DNA of 64,000 nucleotides, from the NCBI RefSeq assembly GCF_016909575.1, contig NZ_JAFBGA010000019.1, positions 1-64,000 on the forward strand, given 5' to 3'. The position numbers and the translations under genes are program-made. Below the pieces are notes generated by a model. It was not told where the DNA came from, made no database searches, and worked only from the letters and a program-made list of their open reading frames with translations. The DNA is from Streptomyces sp. HB132. GTDB taxonomy: Bacteria; Actinomycetota; Actinomycetes; Streptomycetales; Streptomycetaceae. Numbering within the stretch: position 1 is the first letter of the stretch; each line of letters begins with the position of its first letter. Of the stretch, positions 30,464 to 38,654 are shown piece after piece.

Positions 30464-32896
30464 GTGACGACGTCCATCGAAGGCAGGATCGCCGAGGAGC
30501 TCGGCGTACGTGAGCGTCAGGTGAAGGCGGCCGTCGACTTGCTCGACGGCGGGTCCACCGTGCCGTTCATCGCGCGCTACCGCAAGGAAGCGACCGAGAT
30601 GCTCGACGACGCGCAACTGCGCACGCTCGAGGAGAGGCTTCGCTACCTGCGGGAACTCGAGGACCGCCGTGCGGCGGTCCTCGATTCCGTGCGTGAACAG
30701 GGCAAGCTGGACGCGGCCCTGGAGGCACAGATCCGGGCGGCCGAGACCAAGGCGCGGCTGGAGGACATCTACCTGCCGTTCAAGCCGAAGCGCCGGACGA
30801 AGGCGCAGATCGCGCGCGAGGCGGGCCTGGTGCCCCTCGCCGACGGGCTGCTCGGCGACCCGTCGGTGGACCCGCTCGTCGCAGCCGCGGCGTTCGTCGA
30901 CGCCGACAAGGGTGTGGCGGACGCGGCGGCGGCGCTGGAAGGCGCCCGGGCGGTCCTGACGGAGCGCTTCTCGGAGGACGCCGACCTGACCGGCGAGCTG
31001 CGCGAGCGCATGTGGTCGCGCGGCCGGGTCGTCGCGAAGGTGCGGGGCGGGAAGGAGGAGGCGGGCGCGAAGTTCGCCGACTACTTCGACTTCGCCGAGC
31101 CCTTCACAGCGCTGCCCTCGCATCGCGTCCTCGCGATGCTCCGGGGCGAGAAGGAGGACGTGCTCGATCTGGTCCTGGAGCCGGAGGAGCCGTCCGAGCA
31201 GCCGGGCCCCTCGTCGTACGAGAACATGGTGGCCCGTCGGTTCGGTGTCGCCGACCGCGGCCGCCCCGGGGACAAGTGGCTGGGTGACACGGTTCGCTGG
31301 GCCTGGCGGACCCGGATCCTCGTGCACCTCGGGATCGATCTGCGACTTCGGCTGCGCACCGCGGCGGAGGACGAGGCCGTGCGCGTCTTCGCGTCCAACC
31401 TGCGCGACCTGTTGCTCGCCGCCCCGGCCGGGACCCGGGCGACGCTGGGGCTCGACCCGGGCTTCCGTACGGGGGTGAAGGTCGCCGTCGTGGACGCGAC
31501 CGGCAAGGTCGTCGCGACGGACGTCATCCACCCGCACGTGCCGGCGAACCAGTGGGACCGGTCGCTGGCCACGCTGGAGCGTCTCGCCAGGGAGCACCAC
31601 GTCGATCTGATCGCGATCGGCAACGGCACGGCTTCCCGCGAGACCGACAAGCTGGCCGGTGAACTGTGCGACAGGTACCCGGAGTTGAAGCTCACCAAGG
31701 TGATGGTCTCGGAGGCGGGCGCCTCCGTGTACTCGGCGTCGGCCTTCGCCTCCCAGGAACTCCCGGACATGGACGTGTCGTTGCGCGGGGCGGTCTCGAT
31801 CGCGCGCAGGCTGCAGGACCCGCTCGCCGAGTTGGTGAAGATCGACCCGAAGTCGATCGGCGTGGGCCAGTACCAGCACGACCTGTCCGAGGTGAAGCTG
31901 TCGCGTTCCCTGGACGCGGTGGTCGAGGACTGTGTGAACGGGGTCGGCGTCGACGTCAACACCGCTTCGGCACCGCTGCTCTCGCGGGTGTCGGGCATCG
32001 GGTCCGGGCTGGCCGAGAACATCGTGGCCCACCGGGACACGAACGGCCCGTTCCGCTCCCGCCGGGCACTGAAGGACGTGGCGCGGCTGGGCCCCAAGGC
32101 GTACGAGCAGTGTGCGGGCTTCCTCCGGATCCGCGGCGACGACCCGCTGGACGCGTCGAGCGTGCACCCGGAGGCGTACCCCGTGGTGCGGACGATGGTG
32201 AAGCGGACGGGCGGTGACGTCGCCTCGCTGATCGGCAACGCGCAGACGCTGCGTTCGTTGCGGCCGGACGACTTCGTGGACCAGAAGTTCGGTCTGCCCA
32301 CGGTCACGGACATCCTCAGGGAGCTGGAGAAGCCGGGCCGCGACCCGCGACCCGCGTTCCGGACGGCCACGTTCAAGGAGGGTGTCGAGAAGCTCGGCGA
32401 CCTGGCCCCGGGGATGGTGCTGGAGGGTGTCGTCACGAACGTGGCGGCGTTCGGCGCGTTCGTGGACGTCGGCGTCCACCAGGACGGTCTCGTCCATGTG
32501 TCCGCGATGTCCCGGACGTTCGTCAAGGACCCGAGGGACGTCGTGAAGCCGGGCGACATCGTGAAGGTGAAGGTCATGGACGTCGACCTGCCGCGCAAGC
32601 GGGTCTCTCTGACTCTGCGGCTCGACGACGAGGCCACGGCGGGCCAGGGTGGCGGACAGGCCCCGAAGCGCGAGCGGAACGCACCGCGGAGCGGCGGGGA
32701 ACGGCCGCCCCGCCAGCGGCAGGGACAGGGACAGGGACAGGACCACCGTCAAGGAAACGGAGGCCAGCGCCATGACAGGCGCGGTGGCGCTGGCGCGGCG
32801 CGGCCCGCCGCGGCCCCCGCCAACAGCGCGATGGCCGACGCCCTGCGGCGAGCAGGCCTGACGGACGGCTCCGACAAGGGCGGACGCAAGCGCTGA
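30464..32896 (+). CDS. tex: RNA-binding transcription accessory protein Tex
   Basis: The 810-residue Tex protein binds nucleic acids through an S1 domain and affects transcription and stress tolerance. The N-terminal region has TVPFIARYRKEATEMLDDAQ. The YqgF-like domain starts at TLGLDPGFRTGVKVAVVD, helix-hairpin-helix units include RVSGIGSGLAENIVAHRD, and the S1 domain is near residues 646-720 (GMVLEGVVTNVAAFGAFVDV, GLVHVSAMS). A basic Gly/Gln/Arg-rich tail (about 725-810) extends beyond the S1 domain. GTG at 30464 matches the usual Tex N-terminus. Confidence 0.96.
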   Translation: MTTSIEGRIAEELGVRERQVKAAVDLLDGGSTVPFIARYRKEATEMLDDAQLRTLEERLRYLRELEDRRAAVLDSVREQGKLDAALEAQIRAAETKARLEDIYLPFKPKRRTKAQIAREAGLVPLADGLLGDPSVDPLVAAAAFVDADKGVADAAAALEGARAVLTERFSEDADLTGELRERMWSRGRVVAKVRGGKEEAGAKFADYFDFAEPFTALPSHRVLAMLRGEKEDVLDLVLEPEEPSEQPGPSSYENMVARRFGVADRGRPGDKWLGDTVRWAWRTRILVHLGIDLRLRLRTAAEDEAVRVFASNLRDLLLAAPAGTRATLGLDPGFRTGVKVAVVDATGKVVATDVIHPHVPANQWDRSLATLERLAREHHVDLIAIGNGTASRETDKLAGELCDRYPELKLTKVMVSEAGASVYSASAFASQELPDMDVSLRGAVSIARRLQDPLAELVKIDPKSIGVGQYQHDLSEVKLSRSLDAVVEDCVNGVGVDVNTASAPLLSRVSGIGSGLAENIVAHRDTNGPFRSRRALKDVARLGPKAYEQCAGFLRIRGDDPLDASSVHPEAYPVVRTMVKRTGGDVASLIGNAQTLRSLRPDDFVDQKFGLPTVTDILRELEKPGRDPRPAFRTATFKEGVEKLGDLAPGMVLEGVVTNVAAFGAFVDVGVHQDGLVHVSAMSRTFVKDPRDVVKPGDIVKVKVMDVDLPRKRVSLTLRLDDEATAGQGGGQAPKRERNAPRSGGERPPRQRQGQGQGQDHRQGNGGQRHDRRGGAGAARPAAAPANSAMADALRRAGLTDGSDKGGRKR

Positions 32897-32909
32897 GACG
32901 GCGGTACGG

Positions 32910-32943
32910 ACGGGCGGACGGGGCAGCGGCCCTGTCCGCCCGT
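32910..32943 (+). terminator. Terminator hairpin after tex
   Basis: ACGGGCGGACGGGGC (32910-32924) pairs with GCCCTGTCCGCCCGT (32929-32943), 15 pairs including one G-U, with the 4-base loop AGCG. It begins 14 bases after the tex stop. Confidence 0.85.
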
Positions 32944-33062
32944 CGTCGTTCTACCGGACACCGCGCTCCGCTGACCGGGCCCGGCGATGGCGTGTGGGAC
33001 GAGTGCTGTCGGAGGCATTGACATGCCCAGGACGCGCCATCACTCTGAGTGCCAGCCCGGGA

Positions 33063-33090
33063 TGCAACCGGTTGCATTGCACTGGTTGCA
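33063..33090. promoter_or_regulatory. LacI-type operator, first copy
   Basis: TGCAACCGGTTGCA (33063-33076) is a perfect 14-base palindrome with the central CG typical of LacI-family sites. An imperfect second site (TGCACTGGTTGCA, 33078-33090) abuts it, making a larger inverted repeat. It lies upstream of the 31-codon ORF. Confidence 0.8.
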
Positions 33091-33177
33091 TCCCGGCATC
33101 ACGGGCCGCTTGCCGCAGGAGTGAGGTTTCCCCACCTCTCGCACCCTCATCGACTCCCCCGACGGAGAGGACTCCCG

Positions 33178-33273
33178 ATGTCCCCCACGACGCGAAAACC
33201 CGTCCGCGCCGACCTCGCCGCGGCGCCCGGAGCCATTCCTTCCGCCCCCGCCCGCCACTCTCCTCCTTCCTGA
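33178..33273 (+). CDS. 31-residue ORF between two LacI operators
   Basis: The ATG at 33178 follows GGAGAGGA at correct spacing. The peptide starts MSPTTRKPVRADLAAAP and is rich in Ala, Pro and Arg, with no recognisable domain. Its position, flanked by identical LacI operators, suggests a regulated gene that has been reduced to its 5' end, or a leader peptide for the downstream regulator. I cannot assign a function. Confidence 0.4.
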   Translation: MSPTTRKPVRADLAAAPGAIPSAPARHSPPS

Positions 33274-33287
33274 GCTGTGCCCTGTCG

Positions 33288-33301
33288 TGCAACCGGTTGC
33301 A
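33288..33301. promoter_or_regulatory. LacI-type operator, second copy
   Basis: TGCAACCGGTTGCA is identical to the palindrome at 33063-33076. It lies 118 bases before the LacI regulator start, so autoregulation is likely. The two copies are 225 bases apart, a spacing that allows looping. Confidence 0.8.
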
Positions 33302-33418
33302 AAGAGTCAGGCCCTAGGGGCGCTCATGGCCCCGCTCCTCCTGTATGCACCGGGGTCCGGCGGGGGTACGTTCGGGGTCGGGCGGCCGATGCCGCAGGGC
33401 GGGCAAGGGGAAACGACC

Positions 33419-34417
33419 GTGGCGATGACCATCCGTGATGTCGCGCAGGCGGCGGGGGTGCACGTCTCCACCGTCTCGCGTGCTTTCTCGGCCTCCCATC
33501 TCGTGAAGCGGGAGACCCGGGACCGGGTGCTGGCCGTCGCCGCGGAACTGGGCTACCAGCCCAACGAGACGGCACGGGCGCTGACCACGGGCCGCACCCG
33601 GAATCTCGGGCTGATCGTCTCCGACATCGCCAACCCCTTCTACCCGCCGCTCATCAAGGCGGCTCAGGCATACGCCCGCGTCCACGGCTACCAGGTCTTC
33701 GTGGCGGACACGGACGAGGACGTCGCGACGGAGGAGGAGCTGATCAGGACCCTGGCCCGGCAGGTCGACGGTGTGGTCCTGGTCAGCCCCAGGCTGGCCA
33801 ACGAGGTCATCGCCCGCCTGGGCGGAGACCTGCCCTTCGTCCTGGTCAACCGCCAGGTGGCGGGACTCTCCGCCGTACTGATGGATGTGGCGCACGGCGC
33901 GGCCCTCGCGGTGGAACACCTCTCGGGGCTGGGCCACGGGCATCTGGCCCTGGTCGGCGGCCCGCGCGGGTCGTGGACCAGCGCCCAGATGCGCCGGGCC
34001 GCCGGGCGGGCGGCCGCGGATCAGGGGATCCGGCTCGACGTGCTCGGCCCCAACGCACCGACGGAGCACGGCGGGATCGCGGCGACGGCAGCCGTGCTGA
34101 GGACGGGCGCCACCGGGGTGATCGCCTACAACGACCTGGTCGCCATCGGGCTCATCGAAGGCCTGCGCGAACGGGACGTGCGGGTGCCGCGCGACGTCAG
34201 CGTGGTCGGCGTGGACGACACCGTGGCCGGCAGGCTGAACCGGCCACGGCTCACCACGGTGGCCATGCCCACCGCGGCGGCCGGCCGGACAGCGGTCGAC
34301 CTGCTGATCCAGACGGTGGAGACGCTGGGCTCGACGCCCTCCACGGCGCAGACCACGCTGGACACCTCACTGATCGTCAGGGACTCCACCGCGACGGCAG
34401 ATCCATCGGCCGACTGA
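33419..34417 (+). CDS. LacI-family transcriptional regulator
   Basis: The 332-residue protein begins with a LacI helix-turn-helix and hinge (TIRDVAQAAGVHVSTVSRAF, GYQPNETARALTTGRT). A periplasmic-binding-like sensor follows (LGLIVSDIANPFYPPLIKAA, TGVIAYNDLVAIGLIEGL, VPRDVSVVGVDDTVAGRL). GTG at 33419 follows AAGGGG with 8 bases. Two identical palindromes upstream are probable binding sites. The next gene is a pectate lyase, so a sugar acid or oligogalacturonide ligand is conceivable, but those palindromes are not in front of the lyase. Confidence 0.9.
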   Translation: MAMTIRDVAQAAGVHVSTVSRAFSASHLVKRETRDRVLAVAAELGYQPNETARALTTGRTRNLGLIVSDIANPFYPPLIKAAQAYARVHGYQVFVADTDEDVATEEELIRTLARQVDGVVLVSPRLANEVIARLGGDLPFVLVNRQVAGLSAVLMDVAHGAALAVEHLSGLGHGHLALVGGPRGSWTSAQMRRAAGRAAADQGIRLDVLGPNAPTEHGGIAATAAVLRTGATGVIAYNDLVAIGLIEGLRERDVRVPRDVSVVGVDDTVAGRLNRPRLTTVAMPTAAAGRTAVDLLIQTVETLGSTPSTAQTTLDTSLIVRDSTATADPSAD

Positions 34418-34450
34418 TCGTCCGCGCCAACGTGTTGACCGCTCACAACG

Positions 34451-34486
34451 GGTGACGTACCGTCACCGCCGTTCTCATATCAGAAC
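34451..34486. promoter_or_regulatory. Two inverted repeats upstream of the pectate lyase
   Basis: GGTGACG (34451-34457) and CGTCACC (34461-34467) form one dyad; GTTCT (34471-34475) and AGAAC (34482-34486) around CATATC form a second. Both lie in the 180-base region before the lyase gene. The first could instead be a small terminator of the LacI gene. Confidence 0.45.
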
Positions 34487-34596
34487 TCGGTTCACCATAC
34501 GGAATCTTGGTCCGGAGCCGGGAACAGCCTTCACCACCGCACCAACCACTGACCGGTGCCTGCGGAGGACGCCGCGGGCGGTGAAAGGAATGACCA

Positions 34597-35898
34597 GTGC
34601 GCACTGAGAATCAGCACGTCAGAAGACGTGGCGGTCGAACGGCCGCCACGTTGGCCGTCGTGGTGTCGCTGCTCGCCGCGGGCCTCACGGCTCTCTTCGC
34701 GAGCGGATCCGCCTCGGCGGCCCCGGCCGCAGGCTCATACAAGCTGACGAACGCCGCCAGCGGTCTGTGTCTGGGTGTGCCCGGCTCCAGCACCTCGGCG
34801 GGGACCCAACTCGCCCAGAGCACCTGCAACGGCGCCGCCGCGCAGACCTGGAAGCTCACCGCGTCGGGCGGCGGCTACACCCTCGCCGCCGCGAGCAGCG
34901 CGAAGTGCGCCGGTGTGCGGGACGCCTCCACCAGTGCCGGCAAGGCCGTGGAGCAGCAGAACTGCAGCGGTGCGGCCACCCAGGTGTGGACACTGACCGC
35001 CGTCAGTGGCAACACCTACCGCGTCGTCAACAGCAACGGCGGCAAGTGCCTCAACGTGAAGGACAGTTCGACCGCGGCAGGAGCCCTCGTCCAGCAGAAC
35101 TCCTGCGACTCGGTGAGCAGCAAGAGCTGGACCTTCACCGCCTCGGGCACCGTACCCACGGACCCGACGGACCCGCCGACCGACCCCACCGACCCGCCCA
35201 CGGACCGGCCGTCGTGGCCGACCGCCAACGGCAGCCAGGCCATCTCCTCGACGATCCAGGTCTCGGGGACGTACGACGGTGGCATGAAGCGCCTGTACGG
35301 CAGCGGTGACCTGGGCACCGGCGGTCAGGACGAGGACCAACCACCGATGATCAAGCTGGCGGACGGCGCCACCCTGCAGAACGTCATCCTTGGTGCCCCG
35401 GCCGCCGACGGTGTGCACTGCGCGGGCACCTGCACGATCAAGAACGTCTGGTGGGAGGACGTGGGCGAGGACGCCGCGACCTTCCGGGGCGGCTCCTCCT
35501 CGACGGTCCGCACGATCGACGGCGGTGGCGCGAGGCTGGCCGAGGACAAGGTGTTCCAGCACAACGGTGTCGGCACCCTGGTCGTGAAGAACTTCCAGGT
35601 CGACGACTTCGGGAAGCTGGTCCGTTCCTGCGGGAACTGCTCCACGCAGAACGCCCGGCACATCCAGCTGCAGAACATCTGGGCGACGGCACCTGGCACG
35701 AGCCTGGTCGGCATCAACACCAACTACGGTGACACGGCCCGGATCTCGGACGTCACGATCTACGACGACGGCGACCGCGACATGAAGATCTGCACCAAGT
35801 ACAAGGGCACGACGAGCGGTGAACCGAGCGAGATCGGCTCGGGCGCGGACGGCACCAACTGCATCTACTCCTCGTCCGAGATCAGTTACGTCGACTGA
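34597..35898 (+). CDS. Secreted pectate lyase (PL3) with ricin-type lectin domain
   Basis: The 433-residue extracellular enzyme should cleave polygalacturonate. Residues 1-42 are a signal peptide (RR pair, hydrophobic core, ASA cleavage). A ricin B lectin domain (about 45-182) has QxW-type repeats such as AAQTWKLTASG and ATQVWTLTAVSG. A PTDPTDPP linker (about 184-204) leads to the PL3 domain (about 207-433) with VHCAGTCTIKNVWWEDVGED, KVFQHNGVGTLVVKNF and RSCGNCSTQNARHIQL. The usual order in S. coelicolor-like PL3 enzymes varies; here the carbohydrate-binding domain is N-terminal. GTG at 34597 follows AAAGGAA. Confidence 0.93.
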   Translation: MRTENQHVRRRGGRTAATLAVVVSLLAAGLTALFASGSASAAPAAGSYKLTNAASGLCLGVPGSSTSAGTQLAQSTCNGAAAQTWKLTASGGGYTLAAASSAKCAGVRDASTSAGKAVEQQNCSGAATQVWTLTAVSGNTYRVVNSNGGKCLNVKDSSTAAGALVQQNSCDSVSSKSWTFTASGTVPTDPTDPPTDPTDPPTDRPSWPTANGSQAISSTIQVSGTYDGGMKRLYGSGDLGTGGQDEDQPPMIKLADGATLQNVILGAPAADGVHCAGTCTIKNVWWEDVGEDAATFRGGSSSTVRTIDGGGARLAEDKVFQHNGVGTLVVKNFQVDDFGKLVRSCGNCSTQNARHIQLQNIWATAPGTSLVGINTNYGDTARISDVTIYDDGDRDMKICTKYKGTTSGEPSEIGSGADGTNCIYSSSEISYVD

Positions 35899-35915
35899 GT
35901 CACGGACCGTCCGCC

Positions 35916-35952
35916 GGGGCCCGTCCCTCTCTCCCTGGGAGGGACGGGCCCC
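35916..35952. terminator. Bidirectional terminator, pectate lyase / ABC-F
   Basis: GGGGCCCGTCCCTC (35916-35929) and GAGGGACGGGCCCC (35939-35952) form a perfect 14-base stem with a 9-base loop between two convergent genes. Confidence 0.9.
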
Positions 35953-35959
35953 TCACGGG

Positions 35960-37600
35960 TCACGCGGATTCGGTGACCTTGCCGTCGGACACCTCGACGC
36001 GTCGGGTGGTACGGACCGCCTCCAGCATCCGCCGGTCGTGCGTGACCAGCAGGAGGGTCCCGGTGTACGCCTCCAGCGCCGACTCCAGCTGTTCGATCGC
36101 CGGAAGGTCCAGGTGGTTCGTCGGCTCGTCCAGGACCAGCAGGTTGACGCCCCTTCCCTGGAGGAGGGCGAGGCCGGCCCGGGTGCGTTCGCCGGGCGAG
36201 AGCGTGGTCGCGGGGCGCAGCACATGGGCGGCGCGCAGGCCGAACTTGGCGAGCAGGGTGCGCACCTCGGCGGGCTCGGTGTCGGGGACTGCGGCGCAGA
36301 AGGCGTCGAGCAGGCTCTCCGTGCCGTGGAAGAGCTTGCGCGCCTGGTCGACCTCGCCGACGACGACACCCGAGCCGAGCGAGGCATGGCCCGCGTCGAG
36401 CGGCAGCCTGCCGAGCAGGGCGGCGAGCAGCGTGGACTTGCCGGCCCCGTTGGCGCCGGTGATGGCGACCCGGTCCGCCCAGTCGATCTGCAGGGTGGCC
36501 GGACCGAAGGAGAAGCCGCCGCGGACCACCGACGCGTCGCGGAGGGTGGCCACGACGGAACCGGAGCGCGGTGCGGAGGCGATCTCCATCCGCAGCTCCC
36601 ACTCCTTGCGCGGTTCCTCGACGACGTCGAGGCGCTCGATCATGCGCTGTGTCTGCTTGGCCTTCGCGGCCTGCTTCTCGCTGGCCTCGCTGCGGAACTT
36701 GCGGCCGATCTTGTCGTTGTCGGTGGCTTTCCGCCGGGCGTTCTTGACACCCTTGTCCATCCAGCCACGCTGCATCTGGGCCCGGCCTTCGAGCGCGGAG
36801 CGCTTGTCGGCGTACTCCTCGAACTCCTCGCGGGCATGGGTACGCGCGCGTTCGCGCTCCTCCAGGTAGGAGGCGTAGCCGCCGCCGTAGAGGTTGATCT
36901 CCTGCTGGGCGAGGTCGAGCTCGAGGACCTTGGTGACGGTGCGCATCAGGAACTCACGGTCGTGGCTGACGACGACCGTACCGGCGCGCAGCCCGGAGAC
37001 GAAGCGCTCCAGACGCTCCAGGCCGTCGAGGTCCAGGTCGTTGGTGGGTTCGTCGAGCAGGAAGACGTCGTAGCGCGACAACAGCAGCGAGGCGAGGCCC
37101 GCGCGGGCCGCCTGGCCGCCGGAGAGGGCCGTCATCGGGAGGTCCAGGCCGACGGTCAGTCCGAGTTCGGCGGCGACCTCCTCGGCGCGTTCGTCCAGGT
37201 CTGCGCCGCCGAGGGACAGCCAGCGCTCCAGCGTCTCGGAGTAGGCGTCGTCCGCGCCGGGCGCTCCGTCGACGAGGGCCTGGGTCGCCGCGTCCATGGC
37301 GGCCTGGGCCTCGGCCACGCCGGTGCGGCGGGCGAGGAACTCCCGTACGGACTCGCCCTCGCGGCGCTCGGGCTCCTGCGGGAGGTGTCCGACGGTCGCG
37401 GTGGGCGGGGAGAGCCTCAGCTCGCCCTCCTCCGGCCGGTCGAGCCCTGCGAGCAGACGGAGCAGCGAGGATTTACCGGCACCGTTGGCTCCGACGAGAC
37501 CGATCACGTCGCCGGGCGCGACCACGAGGTCGAGTCCTGCGAAGAGCGTGCGGTCGCCGTGTCCGGCGGCGAGTTCCTTGGCGACGAGAGTGGCAGTCAT
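35960..37600 (-). CDS. ABC-F family ATPase (ribosome-associated)
   Basis: The 546-residue protein has two ABC domains and no membrane segment, the layout of ABC-F translation factors. Domain 1: Walker A GANGAGKSS, signature LSGGQAARAGLASLLL, Walker B FLLDEPTNDLDLDGLE. Domain 2: GANGAGKST, a degenerate signature LSPGERTRAGLALLQ, and LVLDEPTNHLDLPAIE. A charged linker (about 240-330) lies between them. It could protect or service ribosomes; resistance function cannot be judged by eye. A TAGGAT (37611-37616) lies 10 bases before the ATG, so the leader is very short. Confidence 0.92.
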   Translation of the reverse strand: MTATLVAKELAAGHGDRTLFAGLDLVVAPGDVIGLVGANGAGKSSLLRLLAGLDRPEEGELRLSPPTATVGHLPQEPERREGESVREFLARRTGVAEAQAAMDAATQALVDGAPGADDAYSETLERWLSLGGADLDERAEEVAAELGLTVGLDLPMTALSGGQAARAGLASLLLSRYDVFLLDEPTNDLDLDGLERLERFVSGLRAGTVVVSHDREFLMRTVTKVLELDLAQQEINLYGGGYASYLEERERARTHAREEFEEYADKRSALEGRAQMQRGWMDKGVKNARRKATDNDKIGRKFRSEASEKQAAKAKQTQRMIERLDVVEEPRKEWELRMEIASAPRSGSVVATLRDASVVRGGFSFGPATLQIDWADRVAITGANGAGKSTLLAALLGRLPLDAGHASLGSGVVVGEVDQARKLFHGTESLLDAFCAAVPDTEPAEVRTLLAKFGLRAAHVLRPATTLSPGERTRAGLALLQGRGVNLLVLDEPTNHLDLPAIEQLESALEAYTGTLLLVTHDRRMLEAVRTTRRVEVSDGKVTESA

Positions 37601-37716
37601 CAGGGTGCCGATCCTAACGAACCGGAGCGGTCGTGTTGTCCGCCGGACCAGGGTGCGACCATGCCCCCTCCGGCCCTCGGCAGGCGCGGGCCGGCGTGGA
37701 CACAGAGGTGAGCACG

Positions 37717-38640
37717 GTGTCGGACGTGATCGTGGTGGGTGGCGGGGTCAGCGGGCTGACCACGGCGCTGGTGCTGGCGGAGCGCGGCCTGCGGGTGCGG
37801 GTCTGGTCCCGGGATCAGGCAACGGCGACGACCTCGGCCGTGGCCGGTGCGCTGTGGTGGCCGTACCGGATCGAGCCCGCAGCACTGGTCGCCGGGTGGT
37901 CGCTCGAGACGCTCCGGGTGTACGAGGAGCTGGCCGCCGACCCCGTGGAGACCGGAGTGCGCATGGTCCCCGGGGTGCACGGGGGCGGGCGGTCGGCCGC
38001 GCTGGGCCCGTGGGCCCGCGGCCTGCGTGAGGTGTCCGACGTGCCGGAGGGGCTGCGGGTGACCCTTCCGCTGATCGACATGCCGACTCATCTGCGCTGG
38101 CTGGAGGGCCGGGTGTCCGCTGCGGGAGGTTCGGTCGAGCGGCATACGGTGCGCGGCTTCGCGGAGGCGGCGGCCGAGGCGCGGGTGGTGGTCAACTGCA
38201 CCGGGCTCGGCGCCCGCGAGCTGGTTCCGGATCCGGGTGTGCGTCCGGTGCGGGGCCAGCTGGTCGTGGTGGAGAACCCGGGCATCGAGGAGTGGTTCAC
38301 CCGGGCGGATCCGGCGTCGAGCGCGACGACGTATCTCTTCCCGCAGCCGGGCGGTCTGCTGCTGGGCGGGACGGCGGAGGTCGACGACCCGCGTACGGAG
38401 CCCGATGCCCGCACGGCGCGGGAGATCGTGGCGCGTTGCGCGCGGGTGCGGCCGGAGATCGCGGGGGCCCGTGTCGTCGGCCACCGCGTGGGGCTCCGGC
38501 CGGCCAGGGACGCCGGGGTGCGGATCGAGGCGGAGGAGCTGCCGGGCGGCGGTCTGCTGGTGCACAACTACGGGCACGGAGGCGCCGGGGTGACGGTGGC
38601 CCGGGGCTGTGCGCGTGCTGCGGCCCAGTTGGTGGGCTGA
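37717..38640 (+). CDS. FAD-dependent D-amino-acid-oxidase-like protein
   Basis: The 307-residue protein starts with the FAD-binding VIVVGGGVSGLTTALVLAER and ends with LLVHNYGHGGAGVTVARGCA, the DAO signature. Internal landmarks are ATTSAVAGALWWPYRIEP and VNCTGLGARELVPDPGVRPV. It should oxidise a D-amino acid (or glycine-type amine) with release of ammonia and H2O2. GTG at 37717 is chosen because AGAGG stands 8 bases before it; GTGs at 37696 and 37708 are also in frame. It is slightly shorter than eukaryotic DAOs but typical of actinobacterial ones. Confidence 0.88.
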   Translation: MSDVIVVGGGVSGLTTALVLAERGLRVRVWSRDQATATTSAVAGALWWPYRIEPAALVAGWSLETLRVYEELAADPVETGVRMVPGVHGGGRSAALGPWARGLREVSDVPEGLRVTLPLIDMPTHLRWLEGRVSAAGGSVERHTVRGFAEAAAEARVVVNCTGLGARELVPDPGVRPVRGQLVVVENPGIEEWFTRADPASSATTYLFPQPGGLLLGGTAEVDDPRTEPDARTAREIVARCARVRPEIAGARVVGHRVGLRPARDAGVRIEAEELPGGGLLVHNYGHGGAGVTVARGCARAAAQLVG

Positions 38641-38654
38641 GCCGCAGCACGCGG

